Assembly: GCF_014650335.1 (NCBI RefSeq)
Contig: NZ_BMUT01000015.1
Span: 106,202-170,201 of the forward strand
Length of the DNA: 64,000 nucleotides
Origin: Streptomyces hiroshimensis
GTDB lineage: Bacteria > Actinomycetota > Actinomycetes > Streptomycetales > Streptomycetaceae
Reading direction: 5' to 3'
The notes below the pieces were generated by a model. It was given only the letters and a program-made list of their open reading frames with translations, was not told the DNA's origin and did no database searches. This document shows positions 41,950 to 51,064 of this stretch, piece by piece; the first letter of the stretch is position 1, and each line of letters opens with the position of its first letter. Both the position numbers and the translations under genes were made by a program.

Positions 41950-43392
41950 CTACTGCCAGCTGGCGTGCAGCGGCTTGCCCTCGGCGTAGCCGGCGGCGCT
42001 CTGGACGCCGACGACGGCACGCTCGGCGAACTCGGCCAGGGAGCCGGCGCCCGCGTACGTGCAGGAGGAGCGGACACCCGCGATGATCGAGTCGATCAGG
42101 TCCTCGACGCCCGGGCGGGCGGGGTCGAGGAACATGCGCGAGGTGGAGATGCCCTCCTCGAACAGACCCTTGCGGGCCCGGTCGTAGGCGGACTCCTCGG
42201 AGGTGCGGTTCTGGACCGCACGGGCCGAGGCCATGCCGAAGGACTCCTTGTAGAAGCGCCCGTCGGCGGTCTGCTGGAGGTCGCCCGGGGACTCGTAGGT
42301 GCCCGCGAACCAGGAGCCGATCATGACGTTGGACGCGCCCGCGGCCAGGGCCATGGCGACATCGCGCGGGTGACGGACGCCGCCGTCGGCCCACACGTGC
42401 TTGCCGTACTTCTTCGCCTCGGCGGCGCACTCCAGGACGGCGGAGAACTGCGGGCGGCCCACGCCGGTCATCATGCGGGTGGTGCACATGGCGCCCGGGC
42501 CCACACCGACCTTGATGATGTCCGCGCCGGCCTCGATGAGGTCGCGCACGCCGTCGGCGGCGACGATGTTGCCCGCGACGATCGGGACCTTGGGGTCGAG
42601 CGCCCGGACGGCCTTGATCGCGGAGATCATCGACTCCTGGTGGCCGTGCGCGGTGTCGATGACGAGGGTGTCCACGCCCGCCTCGAGCAGCAGCTTGGCC
42701 TTGCCCACGAAGTCGCCGTTGATGCCGACGGCGGCGGCGATGCGCAGCTTGCCGTCCGCGTCGGTGGCGGGGGTGTAGAGCGTCGCGCGCAGGGCGCCAC
42801 GGCGGGTCAGGATGCCCGCGAGGCGGCCGTCCTTGTCGACCGCGGGGGCGAGCTTGCGGTGCGCGGCGTCGAGCTGGTTGAAGGCCTCGCGCGGGTCGAT
42901 GTCCGCGTCGAGGAGCAGCAGCTCCTTGGACATGACCTCGGACAGCTGGGTGAAGCGGTCCACGCCGGTCAGGTCGTGCTCGGTGACGACGCCGACGGGG
43001 CGCTGGTCCGCGTCGACGACGACGCCGGCGCCGTGCGCGCGCTTGGGCAGCAGCGACAGCGCGTCGGCGACGGTCTGGGAGGGGCTGAGGACGATCGGGG
43101 TGTCGAGCACGTGGTGACGGCTCTTGACCCAGGAGATGACGTCGGTGACGACCTCGATCGGGATGTCCTGCGGGATGACGACGAGGCCACCGCGGCGGGC
43201 GACGGTCTCGGCCATGCGGCGGCCGGCGATCGCGGTCATGTTCGCGACGACGAGGGGGATGGTGGTGCCGGTCCCGTCCGGCGCGGAGAGGTCCACGGCC
43301 TGGCGGGAGCCGACCGCGGAGCGGCTCGGCACCATGAACACATCGTCGTACGTCAGGTCGTACGGCGGCTTCTGGTCATTAAGGAAACGCAT
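41950..43392 (-). CDS. guaB1: GuaB1-type GMP reductase with CBS domains
   Basis: The 480-aa product has the IMPDH/GMPR barrel split by a CBS pair (about residues 95-210). The N-terminus FLNDQKPPYDLTYDDVFMVPSRS, the DTAHGHQESMISAI stretch (about 245-258) and the active-site loop KVGVGPGAMCTTRMMTGVGRPQ with its catalytic Cys (about 289-310) identify the GuaB1 branch. This branch is annotated as IMP dehydrogenase-related, but the mycobacterial member was shown to be a GMP reductase that recycles GMP to IMP. A true IMP dehydrogenase should exist elsewhere. The CBS pair probably binds purine nucleotides for control. It is a single-gene unit with tandem terminators. Confidence 0.87.
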   Translation of the reverse strand: MRFLNDQKPPYDLTYDDVFMVPSRSAVGSRQAVDLSAPDGTGTTIPLVVANMTAIAGRRMAETVARRGGLVVIPQDIPIEVVTDVISWVKSRHHVLDTPIVLSPSQTVADALSLLPKRAHGAGVVVDADQRPVGVVTEHDLTGVDRFTQLSEVMSKELLLLDADIDPREAFNQLDAAHRKLAPAVDKDGRLAGILTRRGALRATLYTPATDADGKLRIAAAVGINGDFVGKAKLLLEAGVDTLVIDTAHGHQESMISAIKAVRALDPKVPIVAGNIVAADGVRDLIEAGADIIKVGVGPGAMCTTRMMTGVGRPQFSAVLECAAEAKKYGKHVWADGGVRHPRDVAMALAAGASNVMIGSWFAGTYESPGDLQQTADGRFYKESFGMASARAVQNRTSEESAYDRARKGLFEEGISTSRMFLDPARPGVEDLIDSIIAGVRSSCTYAGAGSLAEFAERAVVGVQSAAGYAEGKPLHASWQ

Positions 43393-43624
43393 ACTGGCTC
43401 TCTCACCTGCGGTTTTACGTACAGAGCGGGTGGGGAGTCAGACCGGGCCGACACCGGATCGGGCTGAGGTTCCTGGACCCATCATCCACGATTACGGGCC
43501 GCTGTGGCGAACTGGCGTCGCATTCTGTGACTTCGGCCAAGCGGCCCGGGCGCGCCCTGTGGCTTCGCCCGAGCCGCCCGGCTTGCCCGCTTTTACTCGG
43601 TGTTCGAATGGCGCGGTACCGGTC

Positions 43625-44590
43625 TCACGCGGTGCTGGAGATCTCCACCCCGGCCAGGTCCGTGTACTGCACCCCGCGCGGCGTGCGGTGGCTGCCGACC
43701 AGCTGGTGCCTGTTGGAGCGGGCCACCGTCACGAAGTTGTCCACCACCAGCGACCGGGTGGCCCTGCGCCAGGCCACGGCGATCTTCGTCACCGGCACGG
43801 GCGCGGTGAAGCGGCGTACGGCCATGCCGTGCCGGACGAACCGCTCGGCCACCCGCCGGTCCATGACGGCCACGGCCGTGCCCCGCTCGACGAACGCGCA
43901 CACGCTCTCGTAGTCGGGCTCCTCCTGGACGATGCGCGGGGAGACCTCTCCCCACACCTGGCCGACGATGCGGTCGTACAGCTCCGGCGCGAGCTTCCTG
44001 GGCCACATCACGAGCGGCTCCTCCCGCAGCTGCTCGCGCGTGATGCGCAGGGAGGAGGTGAGGCGGTGGCCGGACGGGAAGACGGCCACCAGCTCCTCCT
44101 CGGCGAGGACGAAGGAGTCGACCTCGGGGCAGCGGGCCTCCTGCCGGACGAAGGCGACGTCGACCTGGCCGTCGCGCAGCATCTCGATGTTGCGGGCCGA
44201 GCAGCCGGAGTCGGTCTCCACCCGGACGGCCGGAAAGCGCTTGCGGAACTCCTCGACGATGTCCTGCTGCCCGAGCGAGGCGCCGGAGAGGCTGTAGGCC
44301 AGGCCGATCGAGCCGGCCCGGCCGGTCGCGACCTCCTGCAGGCGGGCGGTGAGGTCGTCGCAGAGGGAGAGGATCCGGTCCGCTCCCTCCACCAGCTCCC
44401 GGCCGGCCTCGGTGAGCTCGGCCCCCTTGGGCCCGCGGCCGGTGATCAGGTCGACGCCGACGTCCTTCTCCAGGGCCTTGACCTGTTGCGACAGTGCCGA
44501 CTGCGTGATCCCCAGCGTTTCGGCCGCCCGTCCGAAGTGGAGCTCTCCGGCGAGCACGACGAAGTATTTCAGGCGCCGCAGGTTCATCAT
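43625..44590 (-). CDS. LysR family transcriptional regulator
   Basis: The 321-aa product has the LysR HTH at the very N-terminus (NLRRLKYFVVLAGELHFGRAAETLGITQSALSQQVKALEKDVGVDLI) and an effector domain (about residues 90-300) of the kind seen in regulators of aromatic-acid metabolism. The start is one of two adjacent ATGs (44590 preferred, 44587 possible), with GGGGGA 11 nt upstream. It follows the MFS gene by 53 bp on the same strand. It may control that exporter or the tyrosine-derived gene run beyond the CGNR gene. Confidence 0.85.
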   Translation of the reverse strand: MMNLRRLKYFVVLAGELHFGRAAETLGITQSALSQQVKALEKDVGVDLITGRGPKGAELTEAGRELVEGADRILSLCDDLTARLQEVATGRAGSIGLAYSLSGASLGQQDIVEEFRKRFPAVRVETDSGCSARNIEMLRDGQVDVAFVRQEARCPEVDSFVLAEEELVAVFPSGHRLTSSLRITREQLREEPLVMWPRKLAPELYDRIVGQVWGEVSPRIVQEEPDYESVCAFVERGTAVAVMDRRVAERFVRHGMAVRRFTAPVPVTKIAVAWRRATRSLVVDNFVTVARSNRHQLVGSHRTPRGVQYTDLAGVEISSTA

Positions 44591-44643
44591 GTGGCCCGGA
44601 TCCCCCTTTGTGGTGCTGTGTGCCGATGCATGGCCCCCGGTCG

Positions 44644-45900
44644 TCAGGGACGGGTGTCCACCGCTGCGGCGGACGTCTGCGGCGCCGCCGTCACCGTGGT
44701 GGCGGCGCTCGCCGCCGGGCGGGCGGCCCGCGCGCCGATCGCGAGGACGACGAGGGCGAGCACCTCGAAGCCCGCGCCGGCCAACGGCAGCCCGCCCAGG
44801 TGGCCGGCACCGGCGAAGAGCCCGCCGACCACGGCCGCCGCGGTCTGCCCGATGTAGACGGCGCTGTTGTTCAGCGCCAGGAGCATGTCCCCGTTCTTGC
44901 CGCCGATGGCCAGCAGGCGGTGCTGGATGAGCGGGAAGCTCGCCCAGTGCACCAGGCCCCAGACGGCGAGGCCCACGGCGGCGCCGACGACGGAGTGCAG
45001 GGCGAGGGTGAGCGCCGCGAGGACGGCGGCGAGCAGGGCGACGGTGGCGGCGAGGCCGCGGGTGGAGTCGACGCGGTCGGCGAGCCGGCCGCCGCCCATG
45101 ACGCCGGCGAAGCTGCCGATTCCGAACAGCAGGAGCAGCCACGTGCGGTCCGCGTCGGAGGCGCCGCTGACCTTCTCCAGCACGGTGCCGAGGTAGGTGT
45201 AGACGACGAAGGTGCCGACGACCCACAGCGTGGTGGTGAGCATGGCGGTCGGGGCGCGCTTGATGCGCACGGCACCCAGGCGCTCGCGGACGCCGAGACC
45301 CGGGTTGCCCGCCACGGACGGGATGCCGGCCGCGGCGCCGAGCGCCGTGACGAGGGCGAGCAGGGCGACGAAGCCGAAGGCCCAGCGCCACGAGGAGAGC
45401 TCGCCGATGGCGTTGCCGATCGGGACGCCCAGGGCGATGGCGCTGGTCATGCCCGCGTAGACGATCGCGAGGGCGCGCCCGCGCCGCTCGGGCGCGGTGA
45501 TGCGGGCGGCGACGGCGGAGGCGGTGGAGGCGTAGAGCGCGGCGGAGGCACCGGCGACGACGCGGCTCAGCAGCAGCACGGCGTAGTTCGGGGCGAACGC
45601 CGAGAGGGCGTTGCCCACGGCGAAGACGAGGAGCACGGCCAGCAGCAGCGTGCGCCGGTCGAGCCGGGAGGTGACGCTGGCCAGGATCGGCGCGGCGACG
45701 GCGTACGTGATCGCGAAGACGGTCACCGTCTGGCCGGCCGCGGCCGTCGACAGCTCCAGCTCGTCGCCGAGCGCCGGCAGCAGCCCGGACACGATGAACA
45801 GGTCCGTGCCGATCGCGAACATGCCGAGGGCCAGGAGCCAGACCTTCGCCGCGCCCGGCCACCCGCCCTTCGGCGCTTCCGCCGCTGCCTGCTGGGTCAT
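44644..45900 (-). CDS. MFS exporter, DHA1 type
   Basis: The 418-aa product has 12 membrane helices and the AraJ/sugar-efflux style motifs: KVWLLALGMFAIGTDLFIVSGLLPALGDEL at the start, LASVTSRLDRRTLLL (motif A) and SRVVAGASAALYASTASAVAARIT (motif C-like). It should export a small molecule with protons. GAGAGAGG precedes the ATG. It is divergent from the CGNR regulator, sharing a 69-bp control region with two dyads. Confidence 0.85.
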   Translation of the reverse strand: MTQQAAAEAPKGGWPGAAKVWLLALGMFAIGTDLFIVSGLLPALGDELELSTAAAGQTVTVFAITYAVAAPILASVTSRLDRRTLLLAVLLVFAVGNALSAFAPNYAVLLLSRVVAGASAALYASTASAVAARITAPERRGRALAIVYAGMTSAIALGVPIGNAIGELSSWRWAFGFVALLALVTALGAAAGIPSVAGNPGLGVRERLGAVRIKRAPTAMLTTTLWVVGTFVVYTYLGTVLEKVSGASDADRTWLLLLFGIGSFAGVMGGGRLADRVDSTRGLAATVALLAAVLAALTLALHSVVGAAVGLAVWGLVHWASFPLIQHRLLAIGGKNGDMLLALNNSAVYIGQTAAAVVGGLFAGAGHLGGLPLAGAGFEVLALVVLAIGARAARPAASAATTVTAAPQTSAAAVDTRP

Positions 45901-45923
45901 CGCACAACCTCTCTCCCGGTTGC

Positions 45924-45970
45924 TAACCGGTAGTACGGTTACTCGGTGCGCGTAACCTATCATGGGGTTA
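45924..45970. promoter_or_regulatory. Two TAACC dyads between MFS and CGNR genes
   Basis: TAACCG-6-CGGTTA (45924-45941) and TAACC-8-GGTTA (45953-45970) share the same half-site. The second ends on the first base of the CGNR start codon. They are probable operators of the CGNR protein for itself and the exporter. Confidence 0.6.
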
Positions 45971-46563
45971 TGGCAGTGGAACAGGTGCAAGATCGCCAAG
46001 TGCCGGAGCGCTGGGTCTGGTACGGCGGGCGGCTGAGCGTCGACTTCGTCAACACCCTCCGGGACCGCTTCAAGGGCGGCCGCGAGCTGCTGGTGCGGCC
46101 CGGCGACCTCGCCGAGTGGTTCGCCGAGGCGGGCGTCACCCCGCCGGACGTCGTGGTGGACGATGCGCTCCTGCTGCAGGCCAGGGAGCTGCGCGAGGCC
46201 ATCGACGCCGGATACCGGGCGAGCGTCGCGGGCGAGCCGTTCCCCGGGGCCGCGGCCGGGACGATCAACGTGTGGCTGGCGCGCCTCGGCGAGCACCCCT
46301 CGCGCCTCGACGTGCAGGACGGCACCGCCGTCTTCCGCACCGACACCGCGCCGTCCGACGCCCGCCGTGCGCTGTGCCGGATCGCCGTCGACGCCGCGAC
46401 GCTGCTCGGCAGCGGGGACACGCGCGCGCGGCTGCGCATCTGCGACGGGCACAACTGCAGCGGCCGCTTCGTCGACAAGTCGGTGGGCAAGCGGCGCCGC
46501 TGGTGCTCGATGGCGATCTGCGGCAACCGCGCGAAGGCGGCGCAGCACCGCCGGAAGAACTGA
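45970..46563 (+). CDS. CGNR zinc-finger (ABATE domain) regulator
   Basis: The 197-aa product has an N-terminal ABATE domain (about residues 15-130, GGRLSVDFVNTLRDR) thought to bind a ligand, and a C-terminal CGNR zinc finger (about 145-195: LRICDGHNCSGRFVDKSVGKRRRWCSMAICGNRAKAAQHRRK) that binds DNA. The ATG at 45970 overlaps a palindrome and has no ribosome binding site; a GTG at 45946 is possible. It is divergent from the MFS exporter and convergent with tyrA, so it probably controls at least the exporter. Confidence 0.87.
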   Translation: MAVEQVQDRQVPERWVWYGGRLSVDFVNTLRDRFKGGRELLVRPGDLAEWFAEAGVTPPDVVVDDALLLQARELREAIDAGYRASVAGEPFPGAAAGTINVWLARLGEHPSRLDVQDGTAVFRTDTAPSDARRALCRIAVDAATLLGSGDTRARLRICDGHNCSGRFVDKSVGKRRRWCSMAICGNRAKAAQHRRKN

Positions 46564-46574
46564 TCAGCATGGTG

Positions 46575-46620
46575 AGCGGGGCGGGGCGGGCCGGGTACAT
46601 CCGGCCCGCCCCGCCCCGCT
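46575..46620. terminator. Bidirectional terminator, 20-bp perfect stem
   Basis: 46575-46594 and 46601-46620 are perfectly complementary with a 6-nt loop. It separates the convergent CGNR and tyrA genes and ends the long minus-strand run. Confidence 0.9.
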
Positions 46621-46637
46621 CTCCATGACGGACCGGG

Positions 46638-47756
46638 TTACGGCATGACGCCGGTCAGCACCCGCGCGTCGGCCCGGTCCGCCTCGAACCCCTCCCGTAC
46701 GAGCCTGCGCAGCACGTCCTCCGTCCGGAGCGGCGCCACGCCCAGCTCCACCTCCAGCCCGGAAGGACCGCCGCCGCGCGGCGTGACGTCGTCCGCCCCG
46801 ACGCCCAGGTCGGCCACCGAGGCCAGCAGCCGGGCGAGCTCGCCGGGCCGGTCCCCGAGGGCCACGCGCACCCGCACCGGGCCGGCGGCCGGCGCACCGT
46901 CGCGGCCCTGGATCACCCCCATCCCGGCGACGCCGCGGTCGAGGAGGCCGACCAGGCGCGCGAGGCCGGGCGAGCCCTCGCCCGCGGGCGCGGCCGGCAG
47001 CTCGTCGAGCGCGGCCAGCAGGTCGGAGAGGTCGGCTTGAAGGTCCCGCAGGACGCCGGCCACGGCGGCGGCGTTGGCCTGGAGGATGTCGCCCCACAGG
47101 CGGGCGTCGCCCGCGGCGATGCGGGTGACGTCGCGCAGTCCCTGGCCGGCGAGCCGGGCCGCCTCCCGCGGGGCGTGCTGCAGGCGCGCGGCCATGAGAC
47201 TGGCCACGACGTGCGGCACGTGGGAGGTCAGCGCCACGGCGCTGTCGTGGGCCTGACTGTCCATCAGTACGGGCACGGCGCCGCACAGCGCGATCATCTC
47301 CAGGGCCCGGTTGAGGGTCTCCTGCGAGGTGCCCGCCGATGGGGTGAGCACCCACGAGCGGTCCTCGAAGAGGTCCGCCCGGGCGGCCAGCGGCCCCGAC
47401 TTCTCCCGGCCGGCGAGCGGGTGGCCGCCGATGTAGGAGACGGCGTCGGCGAGGCCCGCCGACACGAGCCGCTCCGGCGCGGCCTTCACGCTCGCGACGT
47501 CGGTGTAGGCGCGGGCGAGGCCGCGCAGCTGCTGCTCGGCGAGGACGGGGCCGAGCCGGCCGGGCGGCACTGCGAGCACCGCCAGGTCCACCGGCCCGGC
47601 GGGGGCGGCCAGGATCCCGGCGCCCAGCGCCGCCGCGCATCTCGCCGCCGTCTCGTCCTCGTCCATGAGGTGGACCGTCACGCCGTGGCGGCTCACCGCG
47701 AGCCCCACCGACGTGCCGATCAGCCCGGTGCCGACTACTGCCATCGTGCGAATCAC
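46638..47756 (-). CDS. tyrA: Prephenate dehydrogenase
   Basis: The 372-aa product oxidatively decarboxylates prephenate to 4-hydroxyphenylpyruvate. It has the NAD-binding VVGTGLIGTSVGLA (about residues 7-20), the GGHPLAGREKSGP active-site stretch (about 110-122) with a conserved His, and a C-terminal ACT-like domain (about 290-372). The GTG start has GAGGG 8-9 nt upstream. It is the last gene of the minus-strand run that also holds HPPD, so it probably feeds 4-hydroxyphenylpyruvate to that pathway; whether it is the only tyrA of the cell cannot be told. Confidence 0.87.
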   Translation of the reverse strand: MIRTMAVVGTGLIGTSVGLAVSRHGVTVHLMDEDETAARCAAALGAGILAAPAGPVDLAVLAVPPGRLGPVLAEQQLRGLARAYTDVASVKAAPERLVSAGLADAVSYIGGHPLAGREKSGPLAARADLFEDRSWVLTPSAGTSQETLNRALEMIALCGAVPVLMDSQAHDSAVALTSHVPHVVASLMAARLQHAPREAARLAGQGLRDVTRIAAGDARLWGDILQANAAAVAGVLRDLQADLSDLLAALDELPAAPAGEGSPGLARLVGLLDRGVAGMGVIQGRDGAPAAGPVRVRVALGDRPGELARLLASVADLGVGADDVTPRGGGPSGLEVELGVAPLRTEDVLRRLVREGFEADRADARVLTGVMP

Positions 47757-47822
47757 GGTTCACGCCCTCTTTCGGATGAGGCCGGTGAAGCCCGGGCGGG
47801 CCCGTCGCCGCGCCCGCCCGGG

Positions 47823-49517
47823 CTACGACGTCGGCAGAGCGATGGACTGCGGGTGCCGGAAGACGTTCCCCGGGTCGTACGCGGCCTTGATCCGCTGCAG
47901 CCGCGGGTAGTTGGCGCCGTAGTAGAGCGTCTGCCACGGCACTCCGGACCGGTTGTGCGCGGGGTCGGTGATGTCGGTGTCCGCGTAGTTGATGTAGCAG
48001 CCGTCGGTGGCCGCGCCCGGGACGGGATAGCCGCCGGTCGCGGCGAAGACCTCGGCGTAGGACTCGCGGGTCCAGCGCACGTTCGCGTCGTCGTCGGCAC
48101 GGTCCGCCCACATCGACTGGAAGAGGGCCTTGAAGACGGAGTCGCGCTGGACGGAGGCGGTGTCCCCCGGCCGCACCGCGTTGATCCGGCCGCCGAAGGA
48201 CAGCAGCGAGACCATCGAGCTCGGGTTACGGAGGTCGGTCCGGGTCAGGTGCCGGTGGATCGCGGCGATCTGCCCGTCGGTGAAGCTCCGGCGCATGTAC
48301 GCGGACTTGTGCGCGCCGCGCAGCGTGGGGTTGACGAGCGCCGCGTTGTTGGTGCCGAGGAACTTCGTGGCGGTCAGCCAGGGCAGCCGCCGCGGGTGGA
48401 AGAGGTCCGGCATCGGGGGGTTCTCCCCCGCCGGGGCCGTCAAGGGCCGCGCCGCGCCCTTGCCGAGGGAGGCGGTGACCGCGGCGATGTAGTCGTGCAG
48501 CAGCCGCTCGGCGTCCGGCGCGCCGGCGTCCATCTGGGTCAGCAGGCTGACGGTGCCGTTGGCCTGGTGGCACAGGGTCAGGAAGCTGCACAGGGAGGCG
48601 TAGGGGGAATCGGCTCCCGCGTTCTTCTCGTGCCAGGCGCCGTAGTTGCGCACCAGACCGGTGAAGGCCTTCTCGTCCAGCGCGCTCCACGGCAGGGCCA
48701 GGGCGCTGACCAGTACCTCCTTCGGCGGCTGGATGAGCTGGCCGGCCGGGTCCGTGCCCCGGGCGCCGGGCGAGCGGAACCAGTAGCGGGTGATGACGCC
48801 GAAGTTGCCGCCGCCCGCCCCGGTGTGGGCCCACCACAGGTCCCGGTGCGGGTCGCCCGGCTCGCGCGTGGCGACGACGGGGCGCGCCCTGCCGTCGTCG
48901 CCCACGACGACGACCTCGACGGCGTAGAGGTGGTCGACGGTGAGCCCGTGCTTGCGCGAGAGCATGCCGTAGCCGCCGCCGCTGACGTGCCCGCCGACGC
49001 CGACGGAGTGGCACCGGCCGCCGGGGATGGTCACGCCCCAGCCCTTGTAGAGGGCCTCGTAGACGTCGAGGAGGGTCGCCCCGGCCTCGACGCAGAACGC
49101 TTTGCGCGCGGCGTCGTAGGAGACGGCGTTCATCGGCGTCATGTCGATGACCGTCTGCACCTGCGGGTTGAAGACGAAGTCGGCGTAGCAGTGCCCGCCG
49201 CCGCGCACGGAGATCCGCTTCCCGCCGTCGACGGCGTCCTGCACGGCGCGCACGGCGTGCTCGGTGGTGGCGACGAGCCGCACGGTCTCGGGCCGGCCCA
49301 CCCAGCGGGCGTTGTTGCCGACGACGAGGTCGCCGTAGCGGGGGTCGCCGGGGCCGACCGTCACGGCCGGGAATCCGGTCGCGCCCGCGAGGCTCCCGGC
49401 GGGCGCGGCCGGGGTCGCGGGGGCGGCCGCCGCGGGGCGGGCGGTGAGCGCGCCGGCGGTGCCCGCCGCGGCCGCCACGGTCCCGGCGAGGAGGGACCTC
49501 CTGCTCGGGCCGGTCAT
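47823..49517 (-). CDS. Secreted berberine-bridge type FAD oxidase
   Basis: The 564-aa product has a twin-arginine signal (PSRRSLLAGTVAAAAGTAGALTA), an FAD_binding_4 domain (about residues 60-240) and a C-terminal BBE domain ending NVFRHPQSI. Both residues for bicovalent FAD linkage are present: H109 in SVRGGGHC and C169 in PGGRCHSVGVGGHVSGGGYG. Such enzymes oxidise alcohols, sugars or phenolic rings outside the cytoplasm. GAGGAGGGG precedes the ATG, which overlaps the stop of the CaiB-type gene (ATGA). It is likely a tailoring step of the cluster acting after export. Confidence 0.87.
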   Translation of the reverse strand: MTGPSRRSLLAGTVAAAAGTAGALTARPAAAAPATPAAPAGSLAGATGFPAVTVGPGDPRYGDLVVGNNARWVGRPETVRLVATTEHAVRAVQDAVDGGKRISVRGGGHCYADFVFNPQVQTVIDMTPMNAVSYDAARKAFCVEAGATLLDVYEALYKGWGVTIPGGRCHSVGVGGHVSGGGYGMLSRKHGLTVDHLYAVEVVVVGDDGRARPVVATREPGDPHRDLWWAHTGAGGGNFGVITRYWFRSPGARGTDPAGQLIQPPKEVLVSALALPWSALDEKAFTGLVRNYGAWHEKNAGADSPYASLCSFLTLCHQANGTVSLLTQMDAGAPDAERLLHDYIAAVTASLGKGAARPLTAPAGENPPMPDLFHPRRLPWLTATKFLGTNNAALVNPTLRGAHKSAYMRRSFTDGQIAAIHRHLTRTDLRNPSSMVSLLSFGGRINAVRPGDTASVQRDSVFKALFQSMWADRADDDANVRWTRESYAEVFAATGGYPVPGAATDGCYINYADTDITDPAHNRSGVPWQTLYYGANYPRLQRIKAAYDPGNVFRHPQSIALPTS

Positions 49518-51064
49518 GCGCCCCTCCTCGCACCGGGCAGCCACTCGGGCCGGGAGGAGCCGCGCGGCACCAGGACCTGGCGGTAGGCGCCCGGCGTCGC
49601 CGACATCCGGACCTGGTCCGTGACGCCCTGGTAGGCACCGAGCGGGGTGTCGGCGGTGAAGGTCTCGGGGTCGAGGTAGAGGTGGCGGGAGCTCGATCCG
49701 GCGACCTGGTGGGCGTAGTCGCGGTCGAAGACGCCCATGCTCAGGATCCACAGGGCGGCCCGGACGAGCGAGACGTGGACGCGGTAGCTGCCGCCCTCCT
49801 GCGCACGGCGGTGGAGCGCCTCGACGATGCCGACGGTGGTCAGCCAGGAGGTGATGTAGTCGTTGACGACCTGGACGGGCGGCAGCTGGGGGCGCTCGCC
49901 GTCGCCTTCGAGGTTCATGATGCCGACGAGGCTCCCGGCCGTCTGGTCGAAGCCGATCCGGTCCGCCCAGGGACCGGTGCGGCCGGCCAGGGAGTTCGTC
50001 GCGTAGACGATGCCGGGGCGCAGGGCCGCCGCCTCCTGCTCGGAGACGCCGATCTTGTCGAGGTAGCCGGGGCGGCGGTTGGCGTAGAAGACGTCCGCGC
50101 CGCGCAGGAGGGCCCGCAGGCGCCCGGAGCCCTCGGCCGCGTACGGGTCGAGGTAGGTCGAGCGGACGCCGACGTTGGCGCTGATGTAGCTGCGCTCGTG
50201 CTCCAGCTCGTCCGGCCGCCACAGGTTCAGCACGTCGGCGCCGTGCAGGGCGAGGGCGCGGCCGACCCCGGCGCCGGCGATGACGTGGCCCATGCCGAGG
50301 GCGCGGATCCCCTCCAGCGGCTGGGCGGCGCCCGGCGGCAGGGGTTCGGGGTCGCCGTCGCCGATCTTCTCGATCTCGATGAGCGGGGCGTGGGCGAGGA
50401 CGTCGCGGTACTGCGGCTCGGCCAGGAACTCACGGGGCTCGCGCAGCATCGCCATGACGATGCCGGCGCGGTTGCCCGCCTCCTCCAGCTCGCGGGCGTC
50501 GCGGGCGGCGATGGCGGCGGCCACCGCGTCGGCGTCGTCCGGGACCCCCAGGAACCGCTGCGCCTCGACCTTGATCTTGGGGTACATGTTCTGGGGCATC
50601 ATCCAGCGGCCGTCGCGGCTGCGGTAGAAGGCCCAGCCCAGGGCGTTGCTGGGGTTGGAGGACTCGCTGAGGGGACTGCCGTTGATCAGCTCCCACTTGC
50701 GGTCGTAGAAGGGGCAGAGCCGGTGCGGCGCCACCCGCAGGTCCATGGAGATGTCCTGTCCCCCGCCGCCGCGCAGCCGCCACAGCTTGGCGACGGCGGC
50801 GGACTTGGCGACGAGGGCGATGCCGGCGGCCGCGCCGAGGCGCAGCGTGGAGGGGACGACGGGGTCGGCGCCCTCGAAGGTGATGGTGCCGCCGGTGTCG
50901 GCGGCCGTCATGCCGACGCCCGCGAGGACGTCTTCGAGCGCGGCGTGGACGTCGAAGGCGTCGTCGGTCGCGGGGGCGGCGAGTGCCTTCTCGATCCGTT
51001 CGGTGAGGGGCGAGCTCGGGGCCGGGTTCGGGGCCGGGTTCGGGGCCGGGTTCGGGGAGGTCAC
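49514..51064 (-). CDS. CaiB/BaiF-type CoA transferase family III
   Basis: The 516-aa product has two CoA-transferase III segments. The N-terminal part is short and odd (about residues 15-230, SMDLRVAPHRLCPFYDRKWELINGSP). The C-terminal part is canonical (about 250-480, ALGMGHVIAGAGVGRALALHGADVLNLWRP; ADVFYANRRPGYLDKIG; GPWADRIGFDQTAGSLVGI). The family moves CoA between carboxylic acids, or racemises acyl-CoAs. It starts with a NPAP repeat, and the GTG overlaps the SDR stop (GTGA). The substrate is probably an aromatic acid of the same cluster, by inference only. Confidence 0.83.
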   Translation of the reverse strand: MTSPNPAPNPAPNPAPSSPLTERIEKALAAPATDDAFDVHAALEDVLAGVGMTAADTGGTITFEGADPVVPSTLRLGAAAGIALVAKSAAVAKLWRLRGGGGQDISMDLRVAPHRLCPFYDRKWELINGSPLSESSNPSNALGWAFYRSRDGRWMMPQNMYPKIKVEAQRFLGVPDDADAVAAAIAARDARELEEAGNRAGIVMAMLREPREFLAEPQYRDVLAHAPLIEIEKIGDGDPEPLPPGAAQPLEGIRALGMGHVIAGAGVGRALALHGADVLNLWRPDELEHERSYISANVGVRSTYLDPYAAEGSGRLRALLRGADVFYANRRPGYLDKIGVSEQEAAALRPGIVYATNSLAGRTGPWADRIGFDQTAGSLVGIMNLEGDGERPQLPPVQVVNDYITSWLTTVGIVEALHRRAQEGGSYRVHVSLVRAALWILSMGVFDRDYAHQVAGSSSRHLYLDPETFTADTPLGAYQGVTDQVRMSATPGAYRQVLVPRGSSRPEWLPGARRGA

